This document shows, piece by piece, positions 7,781 through 15,953 of a DNA stretch of 54,160 nt. The notes below the pieces were generated by a model, which had not been told where the DNA came from, ran no database searches, and saw only the letters and a program-made list of their open reading frames with translations. A program made the position numbers and the translations under genes. Every line of letters begins with the position of its first letter. The first letter of the stretch is position 1. The DNA is from Streptomyces corynorhini. GTDB taxonomy: Bacteria; Actinomycetota; Actinomycetes; Streptomycetales; Streptomycetaceae. The stretch covers positions 1-54,160 of the forward strand of contig NZ_QQNA01000098.1 of the NCBI RefSeq assembly GCF_003346515.1, given 5' to 3'.

Positions 7781-9688
7781 TCAGTTCCCTCCTGACGTCG
7801 ATACGGTCGCGGTCTGTACCGTGTTGGCGGCGAACGCGGGCCGCGGCTCGTCGTCCGCGGGGCGCCCTGCGGGGCGCCCTGCGGGGCGCTCGGCGGGGCG
7901 CTCGGCGGGCCGCTCCGTCGTCATGGAGGCGACGCCGGTCGCCGGTACGGGCCCGGTGAGGGCGGCCGTACGCTCCGCGCGTTCGCCCCACAGCGTCCAG
8001 CACCACACGGCGACCGGCGCGAGCGCGATCACCAGCGCCAGTACGGCCCAGGTGCGCATCGCCACATGGGTGTGGCCGAGGAAGACCGACGCGATGAGCG
8101 AGCCGACGAGGACGGCGGCCCAGAAGAGATGGAGCCGGAACGTCATCGGCCGGTCGGGGCTGGCCTGGCCGCCCTTGGGGGTGACGACGAACCGCCCGTC
8201 GGTGCGCAGCAGCGCCGCGCCGAGCGACTTGAGGTAGAGGGGCGCGGAGAGCGCCGACATGGCCATCCCGGCGAGTCCGCCGGAGCCGCTCGGCTCGTGG
8301 GGCGAGACGTTGTGGCGCCTGTTCCAGAGGTAGAGGCCGATCTGGAGGGCGGCGGCGTCGCTGTAGAGCATCAGCAGGACCGCCGAGGAGACCTGGGTGC
8401 CGGAGGCGCCGAGCCAGAGGAAGAGGACGCAGCTGAGGATGCCGAGGAACCAGTTGACGGCCGTCATCGGGTAGTACACGAGCATCAGCGTGTAGCTGAG
8501 CAGCCGCCCCGGCGGCACCCGGAAGGGCGCCTTCCAGTACTGCTTGATGAGCGTCTCGTAGGTCCCTCTCGACCAGCGCAGCTGCTGGGTGAAGAAGTCG
8601 GTCCAGGACGCGGGCCCCTCCCCCACGGCGAGCACGTCGGGGGTGTAGACGGAGCGCCAGAACCGGCCGGTGAGCGGGTTTCTCGTGCGGTGCAGCTCGA
8701 AGCCGGTGGCCATGTCCTCGGTGATCGAGTCGTACAGCCCGCCTATCTGCTTGAGCGCCTTGATCCGTACGACGTTGTTGGTGCCGACGAACATCGGGGC
8801 GTGGTAGCGGTTGCCTGCCCGCTGGATCAGCGCGTGGAAGAGGAACTGCTGCGACTCGGCGGCCTTGGTGACGGGCGAGGTGTAGTTGCCGTACACCTGA
8901 GGGCCGACGACGAAGGCGATGTCCGGGTCGCGGAAGTAACCGAGCATCCGCTCCAGGAAGTTGGGCAGCGGTATGTGGTCGGTGTCGACGGAGGCGAAGA
9001 AGTCGTAGTCGTCCCCGTGCATGGCGAGCCAGGCGTTGTAGTTGCCGTGCTTGGTGCGGGTCTTGTGGACACCTTTCGCACGGTTCCACTGCGGGACACC
9101 CTTACGGGTGAAGTGACGCACCCCCAGCTCCGCGCAGAGGGCGCGGGCGGCGGAGTCGTCGCCCTCGTCGAGCAGCCAGAGGTCGAGCGGGCCGCTGTGG
9201 CGCAGCCGTACGGCGCCTTCGAGGGTGGCCCGCACCATGGCGAGCGGTTCTTTGCCGGGGACGTACGTGGTGAGGAAGGCGACCCGGGTGCCCACTTCGG
9301 CGGCGACGGGTATCGGATCCCTGGCGACCATGGTGGCGTGGGCCACCGAGGCGACGTTGACCAGCATGAACAGGGCGATGAACCCGATCGAGCCGAGCAT
9401 CACGTGGTCGAAGGCGATGAGCCAGCGGTCGCCGCCCTCGCGCTCGGTGCGGTGGCTGGGCCAGACCAGATAGGCCAACAGGGAGCCGGAGAGGACCGGC
9501 GCCAGGGCCATCAGCAGCACGGCGCGTATTCGGCGGGGCTCCCGGGCCAGCAGACTGCGGTACTCCACCCGGTAGGGGGCCCTCGGGTCCGGCTCCGTGA
9601 GCGGGCCGGCCAGACGGCTGTGGAGGTCGTAGTCGTAGTCGGGTTCGTCGTCGGGATCGAGGTCGTGGTCGTAGCCCTCGGGCCGCAC
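7781..9688 (-). CDS. cslA: Cellulose synthase-like glycosyltransferase CslA
   Basis: Family 2 processive glycosyltransferase that makes a beta-glucan at hyphal tips; in S. coelicolor it works with GlxA and binds DivIVA. The DYDY..SRLAGPL..PDP N-terminal stretch is typical of CslA. Two helices precede the catalytic domain, which has FASVDTDHIPLPNF (DxD), SITEDMATGFE (TED) and QQLRWSRGT (QxxRW). Several C-terminal helices follow. I chose GTG 9688 because GGAGG lies four bases upstream; an open frame continues to GTG 9814 without a site and runs into the repeat array. The product is then 635 residues. The tail holds an RPA(G/E) repeat. Confidence 0.92.
   Translation of the reverse strand: MRPEGYDHDLDPDDEPDYDYDLHSRLAGPLTEPDPRAPYRVEYRSLLAREPRRIRAVLLMALAPVLSGSLLAYLVWPSHRTEREGGDRWLIAFDHVMLGSIGFIALFMLVNVASVAHATMVARDPIPVAAEVGTRVAFLTTYVPGKEPLAMVRATLEGAVRLRHSGPLDLWLLDEGDDSAARALCAELGVRHFTRKGVPQWNRAKGVHKTRTKHGNYNAWLAMHGDDYDFFASVDTDHIPLPNFLERMLGYFRDPDIAFVVGPQVYGNYTSPVTKAAESQQFLFHALIQRAGNRYHAPMFVGTNNVVRIKALKQIGGLYDSITEDMATGFELHRTRNPLTGRFWRSVYTPDVLAVGEGPASWTDFFTQQLRWSRGTYETLIKQYWKAPFRVPPGRLLSYTLMLVYYPMTAVNWFLGILSCVLFLWLGASGTQVSSAVLLMLYSDAAALQIGLYLWNRRHNVSPHEPSGSGGLAGMAMSALSAPLYLKSLGAALLRTDGRFVVTPKGGQASPDRPMTFRLHLFWAAVLVGSLIASVFLGHTHVAMRTWAVLALVIALAPVAVWCWTLWGERAERTAALTGPVPATGVASMTTERPAERPAERPAGRPAGRPADDEPRPAFAANTVQTATVSTSGGN
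7859..7918. repeat. 12-bp tandem repeat inside the 3' end of cslA
   Basis: Five consecutive 12-bp units: GGGGCGCCCTGC twice, GGGGCGCTCGGC twice, and a diverged GGGCCGCTCCGT. The unit is a multiple of three, so it encodes a repeating Arg-Pro-Ala-Gly/Glu tetrapeptide in the cytoplasmic C-terminal tail of CslA without shifting frame. Confidence 0.9.
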
Positions 9689-9786
9689 GGTGCCTCCAGC
9701 TGAGTCGCGAGGTCGATATCCCCACAGAAAGGGAGATTGACCGGCGTGTCGACTGGAGGCGTCCGTGCGAGGGGTTTTACGCTCGC

Positions 9787-9960
9787 GGGTTACTGCGTAC
9801 GGGGCGTCGGGCACGTGCCGAGGGCTATGCGCCGTGGGCTATGTGCCGTCAGCTACGGGGCGTGGACTACGTGCCGTGGGCTATGTGTCGTCGGCTACGG
9901 GGCGCGGGCTACGTGCCGTGGGCTATGTGTCGTCGGCTGTCTACCGTGGACTACGGGGCG
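9787..9960. repeat. 14-bp tandem repeat array with 42-bp higher-order period
   Basis: About twelve consecutive 14-bp units fill the space between the cslA start and the MTH1187 gene. Well-formed units include GTGCCGTGGGCTAT (9871 and 9913), GTGTCGTCGGCTAC (9885), GGGGCGCGGGCTAC (9899) and GGGGCGTGGACTAC (9857). Three unit types alternate to give a 42-bp superperiod. The outer units are diverged. The stop codon of the MTH1187 gene (9951-9953) lies inside the array. Alternative cslA starts upstream of 9688 would read into it. Confidence 0.92.
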
Positions 9961-10244
9961 AGGTGGCGCTCGACGGTCTCGACCTTCGAGGTGAGTCCGT
10001 CCGTGACGCCCGGCCTGATGTCGGCCTTGAGGACCAGTGAGACGCGGCCCGACCGGGCCTCGACGGCGGCGACGGCGCGCTTGACCACGTCCATCACCTC
10101 GTCCCACTCGCCCTCGATCGAGGTGAACATGGCGTCCGTACGGTTCGGCAGGCCGGACGCACGGACGACCCTGACGGCGTCGGCGACGTACTCGCCGACG
10201 TCCTCCCCGACACCGAGGGGAGAGACGGAGAAGGCGACGATCAT
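9951..10244 (-). CDS. MTH1187/YkoF-like thiamine-binding family protein
   Basis: A 97-residue protein starting [20 protein letters not shown] with [23 protein letters not shown] in the centre. This is the small alpha/beta ferredoxin-like fold of the MTH1187 family, often annotated as thiamine-binding. The physiological ligand is not established here. Its ATG overlaps the stop of the upstream DUF3817 gene by four bases (ATGA), so the pair is translationally coupled. The 3' end lies inside the 14-bp repeat array. Confidence 0.88.
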   Translation of the reverse strand: MIVAFSVSPLGVGEDVGEYVADAVRVVRASGLPNRTDAMFTSIEGEWDEVMDVVKRAVAAVEARSGRVSLVLKADIRPGVTDGLTSKVETVERHLAP

Positions 10245-10585
10245 GCGCTCACCGTACCCTCGCGCCGGGCGCGGGAGGCGATGACGGCGTCGTCGGCGGC
10301 GCGCTTGAGCCTGCGGTCGGCGTAGAAGCCGCCGAACGGCAGGACGGAGAGGACGAAGTAGAGCGCGGCCGTGCCGAGGGGCCACTTGACGCGGTTCCAG
10401 GCGTCGGCCCAGAAGATCACGTAGATGATGAAGAGAACACCGTGGACGGCCCCCATCACAGGAACCGCGTTGAACTCGGTCGTGCGCTTCAGCACCGAGC
10501 AGACAGCGAGCACCAGGAAGGACACGGCCTCCGGGGCCGAGATCAGGCGGAGGCGGTGGAGGGCGGATGCGGTCTTGATGTCCAC
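10241..10585 (-). CDS. DUF3817 integral membrane protein (second copy)
   Basis: A 114-residue membrane protein with the DUF3817 core [20 protein letters not shown] followed by [27 protein letters not shown]. It is a paralogue of the protein at 1349-1675. GTG 10585 is preferred because GAAGG precedes it; a longer frame from 10681 adds an unconserved basic stretch. It is coupled to the MTH1187 gene by an ATGA overlap. Confidence 0.82.
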   Translation of the reverse strand: MDIKTASALHRLRLISAPEAVSFLVLAVCSVLKRTTEFNAVPVMGAVHGVLFIIYVIFWADAWNRVKWPLGTAALYFVLSVLPFGGFYADRRLKRAADDAVIASRARREGTVSA

Positions 10586-10790
10586 GAGGCAGGCACCTTC
10601 GTCTTCGGGGGTACGTGATCTCGCGCGCGCGATCTTGTGAACGCGTGCACAAGCGCTCCGGTCATTGTGACAGCCCGGCACCGGACGGCCGTGGTCAGGG
10701 TCGGTACGGGGTGCGGACCGGGGGTCGGGTCAGGGACGGATCCGGGGCGGATCGGGGGCGGGAGCCCTGTCCCGCGCCGGTGGCGCCGGA

Positions 10791-10796
10791 TACCTT
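10791..10796 (+). promoter_or_regulatory. Leaderless -10 box TACCTT for the AIM24 genes
   Basis: TACCTT lies exactly at -12 to -7 relative to the GTG at 10803, matching the actinobacterial TAnnnT motif of leaderless transcripts. No ribosome-binding site precedes the GTG, which supports leaderless initiation of the AIM24 operon. Confidence 0.5.
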
Positions 10797-10802
10797 CGAC
10801 CT

Positions 10803-11441
10803 GTGGCTCAGTTCCGACTGCAAGGCAGCAGGGTGCTCGCCGTCGAGATGACAGGCGACGCCGTCAAGGCGAAGAACGGGTCGATGGTCGCGTACGACGG
10901 CCGGATGACCTTCAAGAAGCTGACCGGGGGCGGTGAGGGACTGCGCGGGATGGTGACGCGCCGGCTCACCGGCGAACAGATGACCGTGATGGAGGTGAAG
11001 GGCCAGGGCACCTGCTATTTCGCCGACCGCGCGAGCGAGATCAACCTCGTCTCGCTGCACGGCGACAAGCTCTATGTCGAGTCGAGCAATCTGCTCTGCA
11101 CGGACGCGGCCCTGCGTACGGGCACGACCTTCACCGGCCTGCGCGGCGGAGCGTCGGGAAATGGCCTGTTCACGACCGTCGTGGAGGGCACGGGGCAGGC
11201 GGCGATCATGTCGGACGGCGAGGCGGTGGTGCTGCGGGTCTCGTCGCGTTACCCGCTGTACGTGGACCCGGGGGCGTACATCGCGCATCAGGGCAAGCTC
11301 CAGCAGAAGCTCCAGTCCGGGGTGAACTTCCGCACGCTCATCGGCGAGGGCTCCGGCGAGTCCTTCCAGATCCGCTTCGAGGGCGAGGGGCTCGTGTACG
11401 TACAGCCGAGCGAGCGGAACACGATCGGGGGCGATCTGTAG
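10803..11441 (+). CDS. AIM24 family protein, copy 1
   Basis: A 212-residue AIM24 (DUF124) beta-rich protein, first of three consecutive members. Visible family features are KNGSMVAYDGRMTFK, LTGEQMTVMEVKGQGTCYFAD, LYVDPGAYIAHQGKL and SFQIRFEGEGLVYVQPSE. AIM24 proteins are trimeric or tandem beta-helical barrels. The yeast mitochondrial member supports membrane complexes; the bacterial role is unknown. Its TAG stop overlaps the next GTG by one base, so the three genes form an operon. Confidence 0.88.
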   Translation: MAQFRLQGSRVLAVEMTGDAVKAKNGSMVAYDGRMTFKKLTGGGEGLRGMVTRRLTGEQMTVMEVKGQGTCYFADRASEINLVSLHGDKLYVESSNLLCTDAALRTGTTFTGLRGGASGNGLFTTVVEGTGQAAIMSDGEAVVLRVSSRYPLYVDPGAYIAHQGKLQQKLQSGVNFRTLIGEGSGESFQIRFEGEGLVYVQPSERNTIGGDL

Positions 11442-12091
11442 TGCCGTTCCGTGAGATCAACTCGAAGATGGTCGAGGCCACGGTGGTCCCCGGCCAGAAG
11501 CTGTTCAGCCAGCGCGGCGCGATGCTCGCGTACCGGGGGGAGGTCGGTTTCACACCCGACATCCGGGGCGGGCAGGGCGGCCTCATGTCGATGATCGGCC
11601 GCCGCGTGGCCAACGAGGCGACCCCGCTGATGACGGTGGAGGGCAGCGGCACGGTGATGTTCGGCCACGGCGGGCACCACATCCAGGTGATCGACCTGGC
11701 CGGGGACACGCTGTACGTCGAGGCGGACCGGCTGCTCGCCTTCGACGGGACGCTCCAGCAGGGGACGATGTTCATGGGCTCGCAGGGCGGGGTGATGGGC
11801 ATGGTGCGCGGCCAGGTCACCGGCCAGGGGCTGTTCACCACCACCCTGAAGGGCCACGGCTCGGTCGCGGTGATGGCACACGGCGGGGTGATCGAGCTGC
11901 CGATCACCCCGGGCACGGAGATCAGGGTGGATCCGCAGGCGTACGTGGCCCACCACGGCGACGTACGCAACAAGCTCTCCGCCGCGCTCGGCTGGCGCGA
12001 GATGGTGGGGCGCGGCTCGGGCGAGGCGTTCCAGCTGGAGCTGAGCGGAAACGGCGTGGTGTACGTCCAGGCATCGGAGGAGAAGCTGTGA
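11441..12091 (+). CDS. AIM24 family protein, copy 2
   Basis: A 216-residue AIM24 protein (FSQRGAMLAYRGEVGFTP, VEGSGTVMFGHGGHHIQVIDL, IRVDPQAYVAHHGDV, AFQLELSGNGVVYVQASEE). It overlaps both neighbours by one to four bases, so translation is coupled. It diverges clearly from copies 1 and 3, which suggests an old duplication and different partner surfaces rather than dosage. No catalytic residues are evident. Confidence 0.88.
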   Translation: MPFREINSKMVEATVVPGQKLFSQRGAMLAYRGEVGFTPDIRGGQGGLMSMIGRRVANEATPLMTVEGSGTVMFGHGGHHIQVIDLAGDTLYVEADRLLAFDGTLQQGTMFMGSQGGVMGMVRGQVTGQGLFTTTLKGHGSVAVMAHGGVIELPITPGTEIRVDPQAYVAHHGDVRNKLSAALGWREMVGRGSGEAFQLELSGNGVVYVQASEEKL

Positions 12092-12858
12092 GCACGGGAG
12101 CGGCGAGCGCACCGGTGGTGTTCGACCCGATGACGCTGCCGGGTGACGACAACGTCAACGCGTACACCTTCTGTGTGGAGCTGACGGGGAGCCGGTGGTT
12201 CCTCCAGAAGGGGAAGATGATCGCCTATTACGGGCAGATCGTCTTCGACGGGATCGGCCACGGGCGCTTCGAGGGGCTGGTGCGCAGCAGCTTCCACTCG
12301 CCGCTGCACACCGCCGACTGGGTGGTCGCGGAGGGCGAGGGCAAGATGCTGCTGGCCGACCGGGCCTTCGACGTCAACTCCTTCGACCTGGAGGACGGGA
12401 ATCTGACGATCCGGTCCGGGAATCTGCTGGCCTTCCAGCCGTCGCTGGCGCTCAAGCAGTCGATCGTGCCGGGCTTTCTGACCCTGATCGGCACGGGGAA
12501 GTTCGTCGCCGCGTCGAACGGGCCCGTGGTGTTCATGGAGCCGCCGCTGCGGGTGGATCCGCAGGCCCTGGTCGGCTGGGCGGACTGTCCGTCCCCCTGT
12601 CACCATTACGATCATGGCTATATGTCCGGCGTGCTGGGCGGGATCCGGTCACTGACGGGCATCGGAGGCGCTTCGGGCGAGGAGCACCAGTTCGAGTTCG
12701 TCGGGGCGGGGACCGTGCTCCTCCAGTCGACGGAGGAGCTGATGGCGGAGCAGCCGACCGGCACGGCGCCCTCCGAGGCAGGGGTGCCCGGCGGCGGCGC
12801 CCCGGCGGGCGGGGGCGCGGGCCGGCCGGGCGACCTCCAGCGTCGCTTCGGGCTGTGA
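12088..12858 (+). CDS. AIM24 family protein, copy 3
   Basis: A 256-residue AIM24 protein starting at a GTG that overlaps the stop of copy 2 (GTGA). It retains LQKGKMIAYYGQIVFDG, WVVAEGEGKMLLADRAFDVNSFDL and LRVDPQALVGWAD. Two things distinguish it: an inserted Cys/His-rich loop DCPSPCHHYDHGYMSG at about residues 170-185, and a C-terminal Pro/Gly/Ala tail of about 35 residues. The loop might bind a metal; that is inference only. Confidence 0.87.
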   Translation: MSTGAASAPVVFDPMTLPGDDNVNAYTFCVELTGSRWFLQKGKMIAYYGQIVFDGIGHGRFEGLVRSSFHSPLHTADWVVAEGEGKMLLADRAFDVNSFDLEDGNLTIRSGNLLAFQPSLALKQSIVPGFLTLIGTGKFVAASNGPVVFMEPPLRVDPQALVGWADCPSPCHHYDHGYMSGVLGGIRSLTGIGGASGEEHQFEFVGAGTVLLQSTEELMAEQPTGTAPSEAGVPGGGAPAGGGAGRPGDLQRRFGL

Positions 12859-12965
12859 GCGGTAGTCTGCGGAGTGTCACGTCGAACGCGTGGTCTCCCT
12901 TCGCGCGCGTGGCTGGCATCACACTCCACAGACCGGCAATTTCGTCCAGAATTCAACTTCTTAGG

Positions 12966-12971
12966 TAGAAT
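12966..12971 (+). promoter_or_regulatory. Leaderless -10 box TAGAAT for the MarR gene at 12978
   Basis: TAGAAT sits exactly at -12 to -7 from the ATG at 12978. There is no ribosome site upstream, so transcription probably starts at the A of the ATG. The surrounding 40 bases are AT-rich. Confidence 0.6.
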
Positions 12972-12977
12972 AGATAC

Positions 12978-13454
12978 ATGGAGACCGAGACGGCCACCCG
13001 GTGGCTGAGCGACGCCGAGCAGTGTGCGTGGCGCACGCATCTGGATGTCAACAAGCTGCTGACGCATCAGCTGGAGAAAGATCTCCAGCCGTTCGGCCTG
13101 ACCATGAACGACTACGAGATCCTGGTGAATCTCTCCGAGTCCGAGGAGCGGCGTATGCGGATGAGCGACCTCGCCGCCACCACGCTCCAGTCCAAGAGCC
13201 GCCTCTCGCACCAGATCACCCGGATGGAGAGCGCCGGGCTGGTCCGCAGGGAGCACTGCGAGTCGGACCGGCGCGGCCTGTTCGCGGTGCTCACGGACAG
13301 CGGCATGGAGACCATGCGGAAGGTGGCGCCGCACCATGTCGAGTCCGTGCGCAGGCACTTCATCGATCTGCTCTCGCCCGAGGCGCTGGCGGAGCTGCGG
13401 GCCTCGCTGACCCCGGTCGCCGAGCATCTGCACGGCCGGCGCGGCAAGGTCTGA
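12978..13454 (+). CDS. MarR family transcriptional regulator
   Basis: A 158-residue winged-helix regulator. FGLTMNDYEILVNLSESEERRMRMSDLA, the recognition helix TLQSKSRLSHQITRMESAGLV and the wing REHCESDRRGLFAVLTDSG are typical MarR features. The start at 12978 has no ribosome site but has a correctly placed leaderless -10 box. It ends 170 bases before the convergent histidine kinase. Targets are unknown; it is not closely similar to the MarR protein at 1765. Confidence 0.9.
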   Translation: METETATRWLSDAEQCAWRTHLDVNKLLTHQLEKDLQPFGLTMNDYEILVNLSESEERRMRMSDLAATTLQSKSRLSHQITRMESAGLVRREHCESDRRGLFAVLTDSGMETMRKVAPHHVESVRRHFIDLLSPEALAELRASLTPVAEHLHGRRGKV

Positions 13455-13526
13455 GCCCGCTCGCGGCGGCCCCGTGCCGGGACCGGCCCGCGCCGGAGAT
13501 GCCGGGTGCCGGGTCCGCCGAGGATG

Positions 13527-13600
13527 CCGTGGATGCCGGGATGTCGGAGATCCCGGGGATGCCGGGAGGCCGTGGATGCCGGGATGTCGGAGATCCCGGG
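13527..13600. repeat. 31-bp perfect direct repeat, 43-bp period
   Basis: The same 31 bases, beginning CCGTGGATGCCGGGATGTCG, occur at 13527-13557 and 13570-13600. Shorter GATGCCGGG copies lie on both sides. The repeat fills the gap between the convergent MarR and histidine kinase genes. It contains GATCCCGGG but no convincing terminator stem. Confidence 0.85.
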
Positions 13601-13623
13601 ATGCCGGGGATGCCGGGACGGCC

Positions 13624-15168
13624 TCAGTCGGCCGCGGGCAGCCGCAGCTCGAACAGGGCGCCGCCCCGCTCCGCGCGGCCGGCCGTGAGCGTACCGCCGT
13701 GCCGCTCGGCCACATCGCGGGCGATGGCGAGACCGAGCCCGGCACCGCCGTCGTCGCGGCTGCGGGCGTCGTCGAGCCGTACGAACCGCTCGAAGACCCG
13801 CTCACGCTCCGCCTCCGGCACCCCGGGACCGTCGTCGGCGACCGCGAGCACAACCGTGGCGCCCGACCGCCGCACGGACGCGGTGACCGAACCGGCGGCG
13901 TGGCGCTGCGCGTTGTCCAGCAGATTGCCCAGCACCCGCGCCAACTGGCCACTCGATCCCGCCACTTCCGCCCCCGGCCGCACATCGAGAACGACCGGGC
14001 AGCGGTCCGCGGTCCGCTGCGACACCTCCTCGTGCGCCAGAGCGCCCAGATCGAACCGGGCGGCACGCACGGGCCGCTCCCCCGCGTCCAGCCGGGCCAG
14101 CAGCAGCAGATCGGCCGCGAGCCGCTGAAGCCGTACGGTGTCCGCGACCGCGCCGGGAACGTCCAGCAGCGCCGGATGCGCCTCGCCCACCTCCAGCTGG
14201 GTACGGAGCGAGGCGATCGGGCTGCGCAGCTCGTGCGAGGCGTCCGCGACGAAGCGGCGCTGCCGCTCCACGGACGCCTCCAGCGCCGTGAGCGTCTCAT
14301 TGGTCGTACGGGCCAGCCGCGCCACCTCGTCGTGCGTGGCGGGCTCCGGCACCCGTCGGGACAGGTCCTCGGAGGCGGTGATGGCCGCCAGCTCGCGCCG
14401 GATGCCCTCGACGGGCCTGAGCGCCCGACGGGTCATCAGCCAGGTCACTCCCCCGACGACCAGCAGCAGGACGGGCAGCCCCGCCAGCATGGCGAGCCCG
14501 GTGGTGCGCACGGCGCTCTGCCGGTCCGCGAGCGGGGCGCCCGCCTGGACGAGGACCGTCTCACCGGCCCGGTCGGTCGCCTCGATCGTCGCGAAGCGGT
14601 AGTCGGCGCTGTCACCGTCCACCGTGGCGCTGCCCGAGCCGTACGTGGTGGTGTCGCCGATCTCGCCGACGGCGGGGTCGTCGTCGTCCCCGTCGCGGCC
14701 GTCCCCGTCTCTGCCGTCCCCGTTCCTGTCGCGGCCGTCCGCTTCGTCGTCCCCTTCGGCCTGCCGGGAGCCGGAGGCGGTGCCGCCCGCGCCCGGCCTC
14801 GCGGTGGCCCTCTCCCCTGCCGCGCGGACCCCGGTGCCGCTGATCCGTTCCAGCCCCTCACCGGCCACCAGCAGCCGGCCGTCCTCGTCGGTCACCCGCA
14901 CCGGGTGGTCCTCCTCGTCGGGCAGTTCGAGGTCCGCGTACGCGACCCGGTCCGGGACCTGGGAGGCGATGTCCAGCGCGACCTCGCGCGCGGCCCTGTC
15001 GGCCTGCCGGTCCGCCTGCTCCGTGAGGTTCGAGCGCAACGAGAGGAGCACCGCGAGGCCGGCGGCCACCAGCGCGACCGCCACCACGGCCGTCGCGCCG
15101 AGGGACGCCTTGGCGCGTACGGAGCCGAACCGGCGGCGTCCCACCAGGCGTCCCACAGGGCGTCTCAT
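13624..15168 (-). CDS. Sensor histidine kinase (OmpR-partner type)
   Basis: A 514-residue membrane kinase. The first helix (about residues 28-50) is followed by an extracytoplasmic domain, a second helix (LAMLAGLPVLLLVVGGVTWLM), HAMP, the phosphoacceptor box FVADASHELRSPIASL, and an ATPase domain with LLDNAQRHA, ADDGPGVP and GAGLGLAIA. The sensor domain contains a strongly acidic run rich in Asp/Gly (DRNGDGRDGDGRDGDDDD). It overlaps the response regulator by four bases (ATGA). Together with the divergent PepSY gene, the likely stimulus is at the membrane or wall, perhaps cationic. Confidence 0.93.
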   Translation of the reverse strand: MRRPVGRLVGRRRFGSVRAKASLGATAVVAVALVAAGLAVLLSLRSNLTEQADRQADRAAREVALDIASQVPDRVAYADLELPDEEDHPVRVTDEDGRLLVAGEGLERISGTGVRAAGERATARPGAGGTASGSRQAEGDDEADGRDRNGDGRDGDGRDGDDDDPAVGEIGDTTTYGSGSATVDGDSADYRFATIEATDRAGETVLVQAGAPLADRQSAVRTTGLAMLAGLPVLLLVVGGVTWLMTRRALRPVEGIRRELAAITASEDLSRRVPEPATHDEVARLARTTNETLTALEASVERQRRFVADASHELRSPIASLRTQLEVGEAHPALLDVPGAVADTVRLQRLAADLLLLARLDAGERPVRAARFDLGALAHEEVSQRTADRCPVVLDVRPGAEVAGSSGQLARVLGNLLDNAQRHAAGSVTASVRRSGATVVLAVADDGPGVPEAERERVFERFVRLDDARSRDDGGAGLGLAIARDVAERHGGTLTAGRAERGGALFELRLPAAD

Positions 15169-15827
15169 GACGCGACCAGCCGGTATCCGGCACCGCGCAC
15201 CGTCTGGATCGCCGGGGCGCCGAGCTTGCGCCGCAGCGCGCTGATGTAAACCTCAATGATGTTCGGGTCACCGTCGTAGGCGAAGTCCCAGACGTGCTCC
15301 AGGATCCACTGCTTGCCGACCACCTCGCCCGCCCGCACCGCCAGCTGCTCCAGTACGGCGAACTCCTTCGCCGTCAGGGCCACCTCGGTCTCCTCCCGGA
15401 AGACCCGGCGGGCCGCCGTGTCGATGCTCAGCGCCCCGACGCGCAGCACGGGCGAGGCGCCGGGGGACCCGCGTCTGCGCAGCAGCGCCCTGACCCGGGC
15501 GACGAGCACGACGTACGAGAACGGCTTGGTCAGATAGTCGTCGGCGCCCGTGTCGAGCCCCTCCGCCTCGTCGTACTCGCCGTCCTTCGCGGTGAGCATC
15601 AGGATCGGTACGTCGTGCCCGGCGGCGCGCAGGGCCGCGCAGACCCGGTAGCCGTTCATGCCGGGCAGCATGATGTCGAGCACGACGAGGTCGTGGACGC
15701 CCTCACTCGCGCGGTGCAGCCCTTCGAGGCCGTCGTGCACGACATCGACGGCGAAGCCCTCGGCCCGCAGTCCCCCGGCGAGGGAGACCGCGAGCCGCTT
15801 TTCGTCCTCCACGATCAGCAAGCGCAT
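15165..15827 (-). CDS. OmpR-family response regulator
   Basis: A 220-residue regulator: receiver domain with the phosphoacceptor Asp51 (VVLDIMLPG), the conserved Lys in DDYLTKPF, and a C-terminal winged helix (LTAKEFAVLEQLAVRAGEVV, IIEVYISALRRKLG, TVRGAGYRL). It precedes and overlaps the kinase gene. CTTCAG direct repeats lie between it and the divergent PepSY gene, as expected for an OmpR-type regulator controlling itself and the PepSY gene. Confidence 0.95.
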   Translation of the reverse strand: MRLLIVEDEKRLAVSLAGGLRAEGFAVDVVHDGLEGLHRASEGVHDLVVLDIMLPGMNGYRVCAALRAAGHDVPILMLTAKDGEYDEAEGLDTGADDYLTKPFSYVVLVARVRALLRRRGSPGASPVLRVGALSIDTAARRVFREETEVALTAKEFAVLEQLAVRAGEVVGKQWILEHVWDFAYDGDPNIIEVYISALRRKLGAPAIQTVRGAGYRLVAS

Positions 15828-15850
15828 GCCCTCAGCCTGCCAAACAGAAC

Positions 15851-15887
15851 CTGAAGACCGCTTCAGCCGGCTTCAGGTGGCCTTCAG
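15851..15887. promoter_or_regulatory. CTTCAG direct repeats, probable response-regulator box
   Basis: CTTCAG occurs at 15861, 15871 and 15882, with the inverted form CTGAAG at 15851. The 10-11 bp spacing puts the copies on one face of the helix, the arrangement OmpR-family dimers bind. The cluster sits between the response regulator and the divergent PepSY gene. Confidence 0.65.
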
Positions 15888-15953
15888 CCTCCGTGGGACA
15901 CATTGAGAACCGGATCGACACGGATCACACCGACCGACTCGGGAGGACCCCTC

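Noticed and set aside
9737..10040. Plus-strand open frames across the 14-bp array encoding repeated Arg-Gly-Leu and Val-Gly-Tyr blocks
   Set aside because: They follow from the repeat itself, are open in more than one frame, lack ribosome sites and overlap the end of the MTH1187 gene.
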